Shown piece after piece: positions 45,000 through 57,884 of a DNA stretch of 64,000 nt. Numbering within the stretch: position 1 is the stretch's first letter; each line of letters starts with the position of its first letter. The DNA is taken from contig JAAONU010000011.1 in assembly GCA_012932295.1 (NCBI GenBank), forward strand, positions 15,088,136 to 15,152,135, read 5' to 3'. The translations under genes were made by a program, and so were the position numbers. This stretch comes from Cyclina sinensis (Eukaryota > Mollusca > Bivalvia > Venerida > Veneridae). The notes under the pieces were generated by a model that saw only the letters and a list, made by a program, of their open reading frames with translations, made no database searches and had not been told where the DNA came from.

Positions 45000-45750
45000 G
45001 TGTTAGTTTTCTTGAATATTCCCAAAATATAGTATAGTTTCTTCAACAATGTCCCAAAAAGTACACATTTTATTTTGGGTTAATTTCCTTTTAAACACTA
45101 AAGAGTTTTGTTCCAATTATTCTATGAACAATTCTCGTTTCTGACTATTGTATATATGTTTTTTTGTTTTTTTTGTAAGACAAAATACGGAACCATATTT
45201 TTCTTTCAAATGTAACATTAATTCAATATAAAAATCGACCAACTTTCCCTGACTAGTTTGTGTTTCGTTGTTAGATATCATTTGTTTGAAGACTGTTTTA
45301 TTAGGATGGACCTCAGTAATAATTGGTTTGATATAGAAGTTCATAACTGGATGAAAATAACCTATGGTCTAATAGATAATTTTACATGCAATTTGTACAT
45401 TTTTATATTTATTTTAATACATTCATAACTGATAAAATTAAAATGGAGCCCTACTTTCTTCATCATTCAGTTATAGGACAAAAATTCTCCTGTGTCATTT
45501 ATAATATCTCTTATAAACCTAATTCCTTTATCACGTAAAAATTTGATTTAAAAACTTTAAAAATCTGATGCAAGTTTGTGATTGTAATATAACTGTAAAT
45601 CTAACATCATATCTTCAGAATCAAAAGATAAACATTCAAAACAATCTGTATAACTTCTCCGAAAATTATTAGTAATCTGTCTTATTATACGATCAGCATA
45701 GAGTTTGCTAGTTGAAAATAACTTATCTATATCAATATTTTAAGCAATGT
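45000..45750 (-). pseudogene. LINE fragment (Tx1/L1-like C-terminal region)
   Basis: Minus-strand translation, with several stops and shifts, gives KGIRFIRDIINDTGEFLSYN near 45520. It continues to YIKPIITEVHPNKTVFKQ and, near the end, MCTFWDIVEETILYF. These resemble the region after the reverse transcriptase of Tx1/L1-like LINEs: a 'GI..v.DL....G.fls' block, then a Cys/His-containing 'C.fC...EETi.H' end. The RT core itself is absent, so this is a decayed 3' piece. Clade assignment is tentative. Confidence 0.5.
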
Positions 45751-47394
45751 AAAACATTGGCTATTATTTGCTTTTACATATTCTCTAAACCAGCTAAGTT
45801 TCATAGCGCTGTTGTATGCTTAAAGGCCGACATTGGTTTTCCCGTAGAACGTTTCCTGTGATTAACATTAATGGGATTTGGGAGATTGAGAGGTAAAGCG
45901 TAAAATGAAATGTTGCCTGGTCAATTTTCAGACCGCCATCATAGCAATCAGCACTCTACTTTTTATTTTTTACTTTTGGACCCCATAAAAAATCTGGAAA
46001 AAAGCTGTCCGTTGGTACGGCAAAGAAACGTGTTAAAAGGGGAAGTAACAATGACTATCACATTTACTTTTCCTATAGGAGTTTACTTTCTTCTCTTCCA
46101 AAATAGTATGCAATTTCTTATTTTATTTAATTTTTCATTGAAGTTTAAACTGTGGACTACCCCAGTCTTGTTTCCATCGAGTTTTTATTGATTTTGTGCT
46201 GTATTTCATGGGGCCTTTCCAGATATGTGTTTTAATGTAGGGAAAAGTCGTGCAACATATTTAAGACTGCATTCAATGATTTTTCGGAGCCGTCTAAAAA
46301 TAGTGATGTATCAACAACGAATTGGGCAATTTTATATTCTTTGCCATTTATTACTCTCTTTACATTTTTATTTTGATTGATACACATTGTACAAGTTGGT
46401 TACACAAAATATTCCTCCTGAAATTTGACTAAAATGAGCAAAAAGCGGACAGAGCTTTCTCTTAAAGAGAAAATAAATTTGATAAATGAAAGCAATGGTC
46501 AGAGTCAATAAAACACATAAGTTATTCTCAGTGACACTACAATTGACGCAAAACACACACTGGGTCGATAAATCTACCATACACCTTCATGTCATCATCT
46601 GAACTCAATTTTAGAACCAACTCAATATTAAGACCACTTATTGCTGGTCCCAGAGGTGGTCTCATTATTGAGGTTTTACTGCATTTTCTTTTCAGGGTAA
46701 ATTACCCAAACTGATAAGGTTGCTTGTGAAAATAATGACATAAAGTAAGATAGAATAAAAGCGTAAATTGTAGAGGGGCTAGCATTGCCTAAAACAAAGA
46801 TGACGTAATCGTTACCTAGTTTTAATTTTAGTGACGGGCTGTCATATTTGTTACTATCTATGGTACTCATTTACATATAAGTGATACCCTGGTATGGTAA
46901 GGTCAGAAAATTTTCAATCGCGGCCATCTTTGTTACTATTTAAAGCAGCTCAATTGCATGTAAGCAATATCTTGCCATTGTTTTTACTTTCAAGAGAAAG
47001 GTATGACCTCGATCCATGGATGTGGGGAAGCGTGGTTGGGTGTAAAAAGAGTGTGCATAGTACGGATACGTACATTAAGATTCCTAGCTAGTTTGTTAAT
47101 ACGTTGTTTGGATAATCTATAGACACATTAAATTCATGTCTTTCTCGTATCTGGGACATAGTGTCCGTCACACGGTTTTCGCTCAATAACTGAAGTATTA
47201 TTTGACCCAGAGCATTCAGACTTAATACGATAATTGCCCTTATTAAGTAAAGGAAACCTATTGTTTTTGAGGTTATTTGATTAAAGGTCAAACTCACAGT
47301 GACTGAATGTGAAAACGGTTTCCGAGATTCTTTAACGAGGAAAAATACTACTTATGCCAGTTCTTCATGTTTTTGCACCTATAGATATTTTAAG

Positions 47395-47456
<62 letters not shown>

Positions 47457-48343
47457 AAGAATTACACTTTTCACTTACTGAAACACCGTTTTGTTAGTCG
47501 AATTTTTGTTTGTATGTATCTTTCTTTCTTTCTTTCTTTCTCTTTTCTTTTGATTTTCTTTTTACTAGCTAAAGTTTCGTTTTTAGTTTATATATCAAGA
47601 TCGTGTAATTAACATAAGTTTGATAACTCCATTTAAATTGATTCTTTATGAGCGATTTAAAAAATCGATGTAAAATTAACTGGCATAAACCAATTATTTT
47701 TCGTTATATCGCCGGGGATACATTCTTATATTTTATAAAAAGGAGGAATTTCACTATGAAATACGTTATAATTGTTCAGTTCCTAAGTAATGCAACCATA
47801 AAACTTCAAAGCCGAATAAATATTTTTCTCACGAAATCAACCATTATACACTTCCACAAATGCAGTTTTGAATACAAATTGTATGCTCTCTAATAAATTC
47901 TTTAACTTCAAACAAGCGTGAACGGTGGAAGCGTATAATGGTCAATTTTAGGCGAAAATATCGAAAATATCATTATGAAATATAATGATCGCATCATTTA
48001 GATCTTAAACAATTAACAAAAAAAATAAATACCGGGCTTTATTGTGACATATAATTTGTTTAAGTCCGTTTAATTTACAGGGTTTTTAAATTGATCTCAA
48101 ACTGGTTCCTTTATACTAGTATAAAGAACGACAAAACGGTCTTTTAGGAATTAAAAAGTGTAATTTTCAGAGAAAGAAATACTTTGTTAACTACATCGAG
48201 GTGCTAGAACTCGGAAAACTGTCATAAGTGTGTAGTATTTTTTGCTCGCAAAACAATTTTCTAAAAATCCGTTCGCTCGCTTCACGTTTTAAGTTTGGAT
48301 AAATCTAATCCATTTGCGTTTCATTATTTGAATTCATTTAACA
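45751..48343. other. gene-free stretch with microsatellites
   Basis: No gene is supported. A short TTTC run lies at 47521-47545 and the CT run is listed separately. Confidence 0.4.
47394..47453. repeat. (CT)n microsatellite
   Basis: About 29 CT units with one TTT interruption near 47406. Confidence 0.96.
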
Positions 48344-48675
48344 CCGTGTACTTTAGTTTAGAAATCTTTGACTAAGAAGACCTGAAACGTTATGAAAATC
48401 TAGTTTTACGTTGTATTATCGAAACAACAATATTTAACATGGTAATGTGACAATAAAAGAAACGTATGTTCGCTTAGTTAAAGGTATTGATATTTATTAC
48501 TTATGCCGCGTACTTTCGTTTAAAATCCATGTCTAAGAAGGCCTACGGCGTTTTCGAATTTGTAAGGGTGAAGCAAATTTGTTTTTATTGTTCGATACAA
48601 CGATAATTGATATGGTAATATAACAATATGAATACCGTGATATGTTGGTAAGCTTATTAAAAGGTATTTTTATAG
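48344..48675. repeat. diverged ~163-bp tandem duplication
   Basis: ACCGTGTACTTTAGTTTAGAAATC (48344) recurs as GCCGCGTACTTTCGTTTAAAATCC (48507). Shared blocks continue: CTAAGAAGRCCT, CGAAACAACAATATTTAACATGGTAATGTGAC / CGATACAACGATAATTGATATGGTAATATAAC, and TTAAAGGTATTGATA / TAAAAGGTATTTTTA. Both units are strongly diverged. Confidence 0.7.
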
Positions 48676-48823
48676 GAAACATTTTAATCTCTCTATTATA
48701 ACGAGATTTTGTAGTTGGTTTAAGACATATACTTCATCAGTAGGCAATATAAAACTGGAAACATTAAAGGCACGTTTTTCACTGGATTATACAAAGAGAA
48801 TATCTTGTGTTTAAAATTTAACA

Positions 48824-48829
48824 TTTATT
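48824..48829 (-). terminator. candidate polyadenylation signal of the sulfotransferase gene
   Basis: AATAAA on the minus strand about 200 nt past the stop codon at 49031. Confidence 0.4.
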
Positions 48830-49030
48830 TTGCCATGCAAATAAGGCATTTTATTCAAAATATTTTAAACCAAAGAACAAAAACAGCTAAAAAACATTCT
48901 AAATGAACAAACATGATTATGTATATAATACATATAATTTAAAATATGCAGATAATAATAACAATAAAAAGATTAACATGAACAAGAACATAAGTATTAA
49001 AAAATGTGTCAACATCTGTGATTCGTTATG

Positions 49031-49419
49031 TCAGGAATTCTGAAAAAGTATTTTCTCTGTTAGACCCCCGAGGTCAAGTTTTATATCATAAGCGTCTTTT
49101 ATAAGTTTTTCAGACAGTCTAGCCGCTTCTCGAAGCCGCTCTAGTTTCTCTTTGTTATAAATTGTTCGTAGAAGTTCAATGTGTTGAGCATCATTTGTCC
49201 GCCGATGAAAATTCCCCTCTTGTGTCTTCACTGTGCAGTTCATATCACGGTCTGATACGCTCACATTTAAAAATGTTGCGAGCTTTTGGAGGTTTAACGC
49301 CATATCTGTTTTAAGTGTTTCATACTGCACGGTATGCACAGGGCCTTTGAAATTTCGTATCGTGTTACGGGTCAAGTTGACATACCATCTGAGAGAGTGA
49401 TTAAACATCTTTTCGCTAG
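49031..49419 (-). CDS. sulfotransferase exon 3: C-terminal segment
   Basis: The acceptor has a strong polypyrimidine tract (GTTTTTTTTTTCAG|CTAGCG). The exon encodes LRWYVNLTRNTIRNFKGPVH and the conserved block around VQYETLKTDM, finishing LFQNS and a stop at 49031. Confidence 0.88.
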
Positions 49420-52400
49420 CTGAAAAAAAAAACTCAAACTAAATATATTACGTTTTTGATAGACCACGCTATCTTCTATTTGGCCAATCGGCGCTAAATA
49501 TTTATCTGTATATATCGCATACACATTGTTTTATCATTGTATATTTAACAGTCAAGACTCTCGTGCTATGTCAAGGTTCAGTGGACTTAAAATAACTTGT
49601 TTTCAGTAGTATGATAACAAGAGCTGTCTGATGACAACGCGCTCGTCTATTCACAGCGCTTTGATAGTGGATTCTGAGGATGTCCTTAAAAAACCTTAAT
49701 TTTTAACCCTAATTCTATGTCGCAAAAGGAATTTATGTAGTCAAATTCTATGACAGAGTAATGCACCTTATTTTTCAAACTCACTCTAAAAGCAAGTTAT
49801 TATAAGGTTTAGGAGAAATTAACATTTTCTCGTAGATTAAAACAAAAATGTAGTTAAAAGAGACATAATTTTAAAAAGATATTGACACAAACACCTTGTG
49901 CAAGAGGAATGCCTTATTTACATAAAGAAGTATTATTATTTTCAATTAAATCTTCCATCATAAACAAGATGAGACACTTTATCAAAATTCCAAATGACAG
50001 GAGAATAATTTCGAAATAATAATAATAAAACACTTTATCATAAATTTTAACCAAATTTCAAAGTAAAATTGAGGGATGATCCTGAAAATCATGCTAATAC
50101 AATAATGCTCTTTGTTCCACAGCAAGCAAGAAAAGAGAGAGTTATGCCCTTATCCAACTGCAGGGCCTTTCCACTTTACGCAAGTATTTTCAGTTTCAAC
50201 TGAAACCCCATAATAATGAACAAGCTATTACACTTAGTAAAAAACTTTAACCAAAATTTTAATTGAATCTCTTTTAATAATGAAAACGCTATTACACACA
50301 CACAAAAACAGTTTAACCAACGCCTACGCCTGGGCGAGTGCAATAGCTCTCCTTATTCTTCGAATAGTCGAGCTAAAAGGGAATGCAGGTACATGCAAAC
50401 AGACAATATCAGCACGATTATTTGGTGTGTTTTGATTTTCATGTGGTCTGTTTCGGATAGAAAAGCTCATTGGGTTGTATATGGTGAATGTAGCATGGCG
50501 GGATATACCTGCACGGTATATCGGAAATGTACACAGACGAAGAACACGTTTTCGTTCCATATGAACAACGATATAATATACCATATCTGACAGAGACAGA
50601 TATTTTGCAGCTGAGTAAAGGAATAAAGAGACTGTTGTCCTGTTGACATTTTAAATTAGACATATCCTCTTTAAGGCGTTTGATAAAAAATATCATTTTC
50701 CTACTATCACACAGAGACAAAATATTCAAATTTCAGGGATGTCAACGAAACAGGTGTATCATATTTTACACCTTCAGGTAAGCGATATAGACAGATTTTC
50801 TTTTAAAAACAATGAAACATCTCTTAGTCAATTCATTTATAGCTTTTTACCTTGTATTAAAACTTGTTTTGAAGGATGACCGGTATGCCCTGCCTTTGCA
50901 AAGTTGGCGTAGGATAACAATGCTTCATAAGGATTACGGACAAGTAGCACAATCTTTTTGAACTGAGGAAAATGTCTAGCCTCGTGCGTTTTCACTACAA
51001 TCGTTTTCCCCTTTTGTCTCTCACATTCATAAGGAAAGCCTCGCATTTTCAGTCCGCCGTCACAATACACGCTGGAAGTTCCAATCCCTGCAATGTTTAT
51101 ATATCAATGTTTTGATATTCCATTATATTTAGGTGAACTTTTAAAAAATCAATTGAGTATCGATGATTTTAAAGTACTGTTCCAAAGTAAACAGCTGATG
51201 TGGTAAGAATCAAAAACTGTTCAATATTAGTGGTAAGTCATGTGACGTCAGCACCATGCTCTGAGAGTTTATGAAACACTTGACCAAACTTGAATCGATT
51301 TTCGTTGACTTATTTACCCTACGCAGAAAATTTAGTTTCTGTGTAAAGGCTAGTTTTTGGCCAGGCCACGATTATCGAATTATTATTAAATTCCGATAAG
51401 TTTTTCCTCATGTTAATTTCTTACGCAATTTGTAGTGAAGAATGTCACCAATAGGATATTTTTTATAGTTTTTATACTGAGGGTAACCACTTTAATGTTC
51501 TATTTATCACTGTTGTAAGAGATTAAAACAGATTCTAGACTTTATTAGTCATTTATAATCATTCAATATTTATTGAAACATTGGGGATTGATTGTTCAAA
51601 AGCTGGAAACTTAAATTCAGTTGCTTCTAGACTGAAGAAAAAAAAAACTCGACATTTTAGCAAGACAATAGAGTCATTACTGCCCTGTGACGCTACACGG
51701 AGTCCTTGAAAACATAATGGTCAATTATAATCTGTCAAACAAAGAAAAGATTTTGAACGACTTAACATTTTTTAATCCATGTAAATTAGTTTCTAAATCT
51801 GACACAGAGACAATCTTGTTCAAAAGATTTTTTTCATTTGAACTGGCGACCTTTTGCTACCTAGTTTCAATATCTCCAAAAAATCACTTAGAAAATACAG
51901 TGTGATCAAATCTCGAGAAGATCTGTTATAACATTTGACCTCTAATTTGTTTATATGGTTTTCCATTTATTTGAGCTGATGACCTTGATTTGACCTTACA
52001 TAACCCAGTGTATAATTCGTTTGGAAAGTCACCAAGAAAATATTCTAACCACGTTTCGTAAAGATAAATTACAAACAAGTTTAAAGAAGATTGGTTCAGA
52101 ATCATGACCTCTATAATGTTGACAGATCTGAGTTGGTGACATAGATATTCACCCAACATGAAACAGTTTAGAATTCTTCAAGAGAAGTACCAGGACAATA
52201 ATTCTGAGCATGTATCCTGACGATTAGGTTGAATAATTATGTAACCCGTTCAAAGTTCATTGATTTTTCCACCGATCTAATTTTTGACCTACTTCTTGAC
52301 CTCATATAACTAAGTTTCGAACACAGCCAAGAGATGTTCAAAATGTTTTCATGAAGTCTGTTTTAGGAATGTTACAGTTTACAACTACAGATATACTTCT

Positions 52401-53978
52401 GGGCTAATTCCGTAACGATTGCGTCAAGATTCGGACCCCACTGCCTGTTTACAAAGGTTTTAACTGATTCGATCCACTGACAGTTTTTGACTCGAGTAAG
52501 TTACAATATCATCCAAGAAGTCACTTGGAAAAGCATTCCGAGCAAGCTCCATGAAGACTGGATCAAAACTGTGACATCTAGACTGTTATAATTTTATAAA
52601 GGTTTACATTTAATTTGAACCATAGTGACCCAGTTTTGACATTTTTCGAATCTAAGCAAGTTTAAATAAAGCTGGATTGAATATGGCCTCTTCTGTATTC
52701 AAATAGTTTAAATAAATGTTGATGGCACATTACTGACGTCGGCAAAGGTCGATCAAAAGAACTCAACCTCAATTAAGGTTATCAAAGACAAACAAGTACA
52801 TTTGTATAACATATAGCCGAGAGTAATAAAAAAAACAATGTGCTGTTTTCCGTGAGTTTGGTCCTTTTTTCTCACCTTTATCTCTTCTTACAATTTTCAA
52901 TGTCACAGTAATTATGAAGTTAAAGTCATCAAAAATTGTCTCTTAATGGTACGAGTAAGTTGAGCGTAGAATATATGAAATAGCAAGTCCATTTAACTGC
53001 AATGCCCTATGAGCAAAAAGGCAGGCGATTAATTATTCAGAATTCTAACACAACAGTGACATGACGTATTTAGCCGGGATCCTATGTGATTTCATTGCTG
53101 ACGAAGACTATATCCCAAAGCCTTTTCAGATCAAAGCTAGTTTACAACATTATATAGATTATTCATTAGCATAAAATTCCTATTTGCTAAAATATACAGA
53201 AAGCTACAGATAACACAGACCTGAAGAAAACACGTAAATATTTTATTTGTTTCGTGAAAACATTTTAAGTGCCAACTGTACCATGAAATAAACAACTTTG
53301 TTCATTCACATGAACTAAATTGCTTGTCACAGAAATAATTGAGGTTGTATAAATTGATTTTTAGTATATTGAAAAATATAATCATATATATGTTTTTATT
53401 TTTGGAAGTTATAAAGATGAACAAAACAGACAATGTGATACATGAACCCACATTTTAGCTATAATCTATACGAACCCCTGAATTCATTTTTAATGGTACG
53501 CGCCAGCCGGTAGCTTTTCATGGGTTGAAAGAAAATAAAATATGATTTCAAATATGAACAGAAGAGAATCATAAATTAAGTCTTTCGTCAGAGCATGAAT
53601 AATACTTTTATTGTATTTTAATGTCAGAAAGGTACAACAAGGATATAATAGCAGTAGTTTTATAGGGTGTGAGATGTGTTATTAATATATACTATTCCTG
53701 ATAAGGTGCATATGATATAACCAAAATCTGCAACATGCCTACAGATTTTGTTCTATGGTTCGGTTTCTGATGGCGAAAATATTTAAGACTTAAGGCTCTT
53801 TTTTATCACTCCGATTTATTATGTTGTATATGTTGCAATAAAATGAAGCACGGGATGTACGAGTGTTGGGTAAAGAGCAATGGAAGAAAGGATTTAATAG
53901 AAGAAATGAAATAATAGAAGAGATGAAATACAGTCGAAATTGCCTGATTTTTCTTCACAAGCATTTTTCAGATGTTCC

Positions 53979-54021
<43 letters not shown>

Positions 54022-56756
54022 TTAATTGTAAAAGGAATTTTATTTTATGCCTACCAATGAAATATAGGGAAATATCAGTGAGATAAAAGTGATAATACTC
54101 TGTTTTGAATCAGTTAATTACCATTTTGATAATACACTGTTTGTGCCGGAACTACTGCTTGATGAAACTTCAGGAATTTCCCCACCACAATAGAATCCGC
54201 TGTATTTCAGACTGTGACAGCGAGTGAAATTTATTTACCTTGTTAAATCCAATTATAATATTGAATTCCTGAGCCTAACTAGTTGTGAACAATGATGAAA
54301 TTTGCCATAAATTATTTAAAATGTCTGATTTGTTTACATAACTCACATGGACAATATCCAATATGGCCGACTTTCAATTCAATTTATTGAATATTACTCG
54401 GTATTAATCCGCTTTTATAATTAAAGTATGTATGGCAAAAATTCAATAAATATTGATAAACTGTGTAGACAAAAATAAATGTTATTTGATGAAAGTGTAT
54501 TCCGTTTATTTCAGCAGAAGTAAAGTTATCATATGTATTGGAGATTGTCTGCACTTTTTTGTGCAGAGTAACCAAAGTACGCATTAACTGATTTGGGGCT
54601 AACCATGGGGAATTTATTGAAGGCCCTGATTAAAAAATATCATAAAAAACCCATTTTTGACGTGTTGGCATAAAATAAAAAGAAAATGTGTTTGTTTTTT
54701 AGTGGAAGATGAGAATTTATTTCATCTCGTGAACACCATATGTTGATATTTTCACTCGTGGCGCTTCCACAAAAACAAACAAATATCCTCTATATGTCAT
54801 ACTAAGAAGCTACCATTAAATAGTTATTGAGAACACTTTCAGATTTGAGGACAGTATGGTAGTTATCGCTGGATGAAACCTATACCGCTTGTTTTTCGTA
54901 GACAAAATATTTATTCAAAAAAATTTAACATTTGTATTTTACTTCAGTTTCACATGCACAGCATTGTAACTCGTAATGCCAAGCCATTGACATGTTGTAG
55001 ATTTCTGAACGACTGACGACCTTACAGTACGAAGTTGATTATAATAAGGAATAATAATATCTTTCGCACCCAAAACAACAATTGCTTTGTATAGATTATT
55101 TTCTATCTTTAACAAAGCTGAGTTGAAGACTTCTGAGAAATGTAAACTGTTCGAAACACTTGTATCTTCTGTTCTTAACTACTGTTCAGAAAGTGAGCGG
55201 TAGAGATTAGATGTAAAGTATATTGAACTAATTCGTATTAAAAGCTGTAAAATTCTAGGAATTTATCTGGACTGTACGGTGAGCTCGGTAGAGCACCTCT
55301 AAATCGTACTCGACGATTAAAATATGATCAGGTAATTGATTAAATTTTTAAAAAGGAAAAAAGTTAACTTTTACTTTCGGCTTAGGAAATCTATTATGCG
55401 GACTGAAAAAGGAAAAATCAATATTGTTATACTAAGTTAGTATTTTTTAAATAAAATTTTCTCATTAAACAAATTTAAATTGTACTGTACTGAAAGATGA
55501 TTTCAATAATTATGTAACATAGAAAGCTTTCAACTGGGAATTTCAAATAAAAAATATTCATGTAAAATTTAGGCATGTCAGACATTTGGCATCAACAAGT
55601 GACAATGATGTTTTATTTGATACAATCAAATATAAATATATGTTCAATTTTATCAAACATCACATAATCCAGAAACAGACATGGTAAGCATAGTAAGAAA
55701 CGATACAATATGTTAATTTTGTAATTCAAATAACATAAAAAATGAGTATCACTTATTATTGCCCAATGTACTAGTAAATGTATATTCGTAAGAAATATAT
55801 AAAACATTTTCTATTACACATGGTCAACCTTACATACATTTGATCAAGTTATGACATCAAAAGATAAAAAAAAATATGAATGAACAAACCTGTCAAGATA
55901 TTTGTATTTGCAGCTGAATAGGCAGTTTATAGTTCTCTTGCTTTTCGTTTATAAAATCAGTCTAGTAAATCAAAGGTATGCGTAAAGTTCGGTTTTAAGG
56001 TCGTTATTTACGATTATCTATGTACATGTATCTTCCTTTTGTTAAAATTGTTAAAATAAAACAATAAAACAAAAGCTGTTTATAAAACATAATAACAGCG
56101 CAAGTGAAATCATATCAGACGACTTTTAGGGACCGTATCAATCGTAACAACTCGGCCTTTTTACGACAACTAGTCCAATATGGCGCCTACCATATTTCCG
56201 AGGTGACTTATTGAAGTCGCCCGAGGTGTTCCGATTGGGGACCGTATATTAACTAATAGTAATACGATATATTATACTGAATTTAAATTTTCTGTTAGAA
56301 TTACTTTACCGTCGGTACCGGCTGCACAGATTACCGCACCCCATTCAGAAATTAGTTATTTTAGATTGTGGGGAAGAGTACAAGATACAGAAAGCATCAA
56401 ATTCCAGAGACACACCTGGTTCTGTTCCAGCAATAGTACATAGGACATTGGTTTAACATCTCATCCGTAAGACAGTTAGTAGCATAAGTGGAGGAACAGG
56501 GGATCGAACTCGTGACCCATGGATTTCAAGTTCTGATCCGCTTCTAAAATTAAATTTCCATCAGCAATATATACAAACATAAAAAATACATCTGATAAGA
56601 AATCTTATTGGCCCGCTGTTTCGGAACTAATCAGAATGTGAAGAACGGAATTAATCGACTGATTTCGGACTTGCTGCATCAAATTTGTTGATTTATCGAT
56701 ATTAGATTCTGATCAAAGTGATGGGCCCAAGAATGGACATGGAGATGTTTTGTTGT

Positions 56757-56787
<31 letters not shown>

Positions 56788-57434
56788 TTGTATGGAAATG
56801 AGATAGGTTCAAAATAAAACACATAAAATTAAAAGAGACATATCATCAACATTTTTAAAGCACATCAGCTGCTTAATGCAAGGATGGAACGCATGCATTA
56901 TTTTCTTAAAATATACATGGTGTACGTACCTGTCATTTGTTGTATTAAATGTCTAGTCCATGTATTTCCCGAGCCTGGAAAACTAACTAATCCAGTAACC
57001 GGTAATGGCGAATCAAACAGCCTCAGTTGTCTTCTGCTGCAGTTACCCGTGTCTGTAAAATCATTTCCTTTTTTAATATTCACCTTGCGCGCTCGTCCTG
57101 AATGAACACGGTCCCTGGGTCCGTCGGAAATAGAGCTTTTACTAACTCTCTCGGCGGTTTTTATGCCTGACACGACAGGTCTAGAAATATTTTTTGAAAG
57201 AAATTCTTTTTTCTGCTTTGAGTTCTGTAATTCAATATGAGATGTTTTATTGCCGGCAACGGACGCATTTTCTTTCTTCGTTTGTTTAGTATCCGGTTCC
57301 TTCAAAGAATAAGCAACAGGCTTATACCAACCGTGTAAAGTTCCGAATTTATATGAGTGCGACCTAATTAGAAAACAAATAACAACTAAAAAAACTATAC
57401 ACAGTACATACAAATTTCTTGATCTCGTTGACAT
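49031..57434 (-). CDS. WSCD-like (sialate O-sulfotransferase-type) Golgi sulfotransferase, three exons
   Basis: Exons 57434-56930, 51087-50851 and 49419-49031 total 1,131 nt (376 residues plus stop), with all three junctions in agreement (phase 1 both times). Residues 8-23 (LYVLCIVFLVVICFLI) form a type II signal anchor. A Lys/Ser-rich stem runs to about 140. The catalytic domain begins with SFPGSGNTW (151-159), the 5'-phosphosulfate loop for PAPS, then KTH (201-203) and VRNPYEALLSY (218-228), the 3'-phosphate-binding motif with Arg and Ser. The C-terminal block FLNVSV / EGNFHRR matches WSCD1/2 proteins, known as sialate:O-sulfotransferases in vertebrates. Vertebrate members also carry two WSC domains, which are absent here. 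The substrate is therefore unknown. No disabling change is seen. Introns of 5.8 and 1.4 kb are full of repeats. Confidence 0.9.
49617..50385. repeat. interspersed repeat in sulfotransferase intron 2
   Basis: It starts ACAAGAGCTGTCTGATGACA and ends CGCCTGGGCGAGTGCAATAGCTCTCC...CGAATAGTCGAGCTAAAA, both familiar boundary phrases of bivalve interspersed repeats. The inside holds diverged AT-rich monomers ('...CACTTTATCA(T)AAA(T)TTT(A)ACCAAA' around 49975 and 50030). Confidence 0.55.
50851..51087 (-). CDS. sulfotransferase exon 2: central catalytic segment
   Basis: The acceptor is AACATTGCAG|GG and the donor ATACAAG|GTAAAAAG. The exon is 237 nt, a multiple of three bounded by phase-1 introns, so skipping it would keep the frame but remove the KTH and RNP..S motifs. 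Confidence 0.88.
51900..52745. repeat. degenerate tandem repeat in sulfotransferase intron 1
   Basis: Recurring phrases (AAGTCACC(A)AGAAAATATTC / AAGTCACTTGGAAAAGCATTC; TGAAGACTGGATCAAAACTGTGACATCTAGACTGTTATAA / GAAGATTGGTTCAGAATCATGACCTCTATAATGTT) show about five diverged monomers. Frames at 51687-51905 and 51926-52159 are not supported. Confidence 0.6.
52746..53980. other. intron 1 sequence, no further feature
   Basis: AT-rich, with no repeat boundary or coding trace recognised. Confidence 0.35.
53981..54018. repeat. (TC)n microsatellite
   Basis: About 19 TC units. Confidence 0.96.
54671..54798 (-). repeat. small palindromic MITE, copy 1
   Basis: On the minus strand it reads ATATAGAGGATATTTGTTTG ... 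AACAAACACATTTTCTTTTT. The outer TTTGTTTGTTT / AAACAAACA parts pair, as do GTGGAAG / CTTCCAC. The family resemblance to 59407-59502 covers both ends and the GCCACTCGTGA core. Confidence 0.75.
55078..55325 (+). pseudogene. LINE fragment (post-RT region)
   Basis: The plus-strand frame gives ALYRLFSIFNKAELKTSEK, then LFETLVSSVLNYCSE. After stops and shifts come YIELIRIKSCKILG and YGELGRAPLNRTRRLKYD. This order (a 'K..LFd.lV.sVLnY.sEvWG' block, then '.H.kf.k.iLg', then '..GElGR.PL') is the region after the RT domain of APE-type LINEs. It lies in sulfotransferase intron 1, antisense to the gene. Confidence 0.65.
56290..56525 (-). mobile_element. tRNA-derived SINE, copy 3 (head partly lost)
   Basis: Same family and orientation as the other copies. 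It keeps the best B box (GAGTTCGATCCCC on minus, near 56500), but the A-box part of the head is missing. Confidence 0.75.
56748..56780. repeat. (GTT)n microsatellite
   Basis: About ten GTT units just inside intron 1. Confidence 0.93.
56930..57434 (-). CDS. sulfotransferase exon 1: signal anchor, stem, PAPS loop
   Basis: The ATG at 57434 is followed at once by the membrane anchor, and it is the first in-frame ATG. The exon ends MT G with the donor GACAG|GTACGT at 56929. The antisense frame at 56884-57105 is a shadow. Confidence 0.88.
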
Positions 57435-57884
57435 CTCAATGCTTCATCGCTTTACTTATACTAACAATCCGCTTCCGAACGAGACTCTTAATATGACATT
57501 TAATAGAATCGAAAGTGCGTCACGGGTTAATGCTGAATTGATTCTTTTCTTTTTCTATAAACCGATACATTCTTGTACAGCATTGTTGTTTAAACTGTTT
57601 ATCCGGCTTAACAATAACTTTTAAATAAGAACTTCTATAAAGTACGCTTTAAGCTTTAATTTATAGATATTTTACAAGCTAGATTAAAAACTTGTAGAAA
57701 CGTGATCCTGCGTGAATTCATATTTATATATATATGCATCAAATTGGACAACGGGTTTCTTGGGAGAAGAGCTTTAAAGTTTCTCTTTTTGTTTCCCATT
57801 GTAACCAGAGTCCTACATGGAACTGAAAGAGGCAATCCAAGGAACATTCAGGTAAAATAAGGTACCAGGGATGTCATGTGAATG
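57435..57884. promoter_or_regulatory. 5' flank of the sulfotransferase gene
   Basis: This must hold the 5' UTR and perhaps the promoter if there is no upstream noncoding exon. I see no clear TATA box at a convincing distance. Confidence 0.25.

Noticed and set aside
50324..50729. Overlapping frames on both strands in sulfotransferase intron 2
   Set aside because: They lie over or beside the interspersed repeat end and conflict with each other; intronic.
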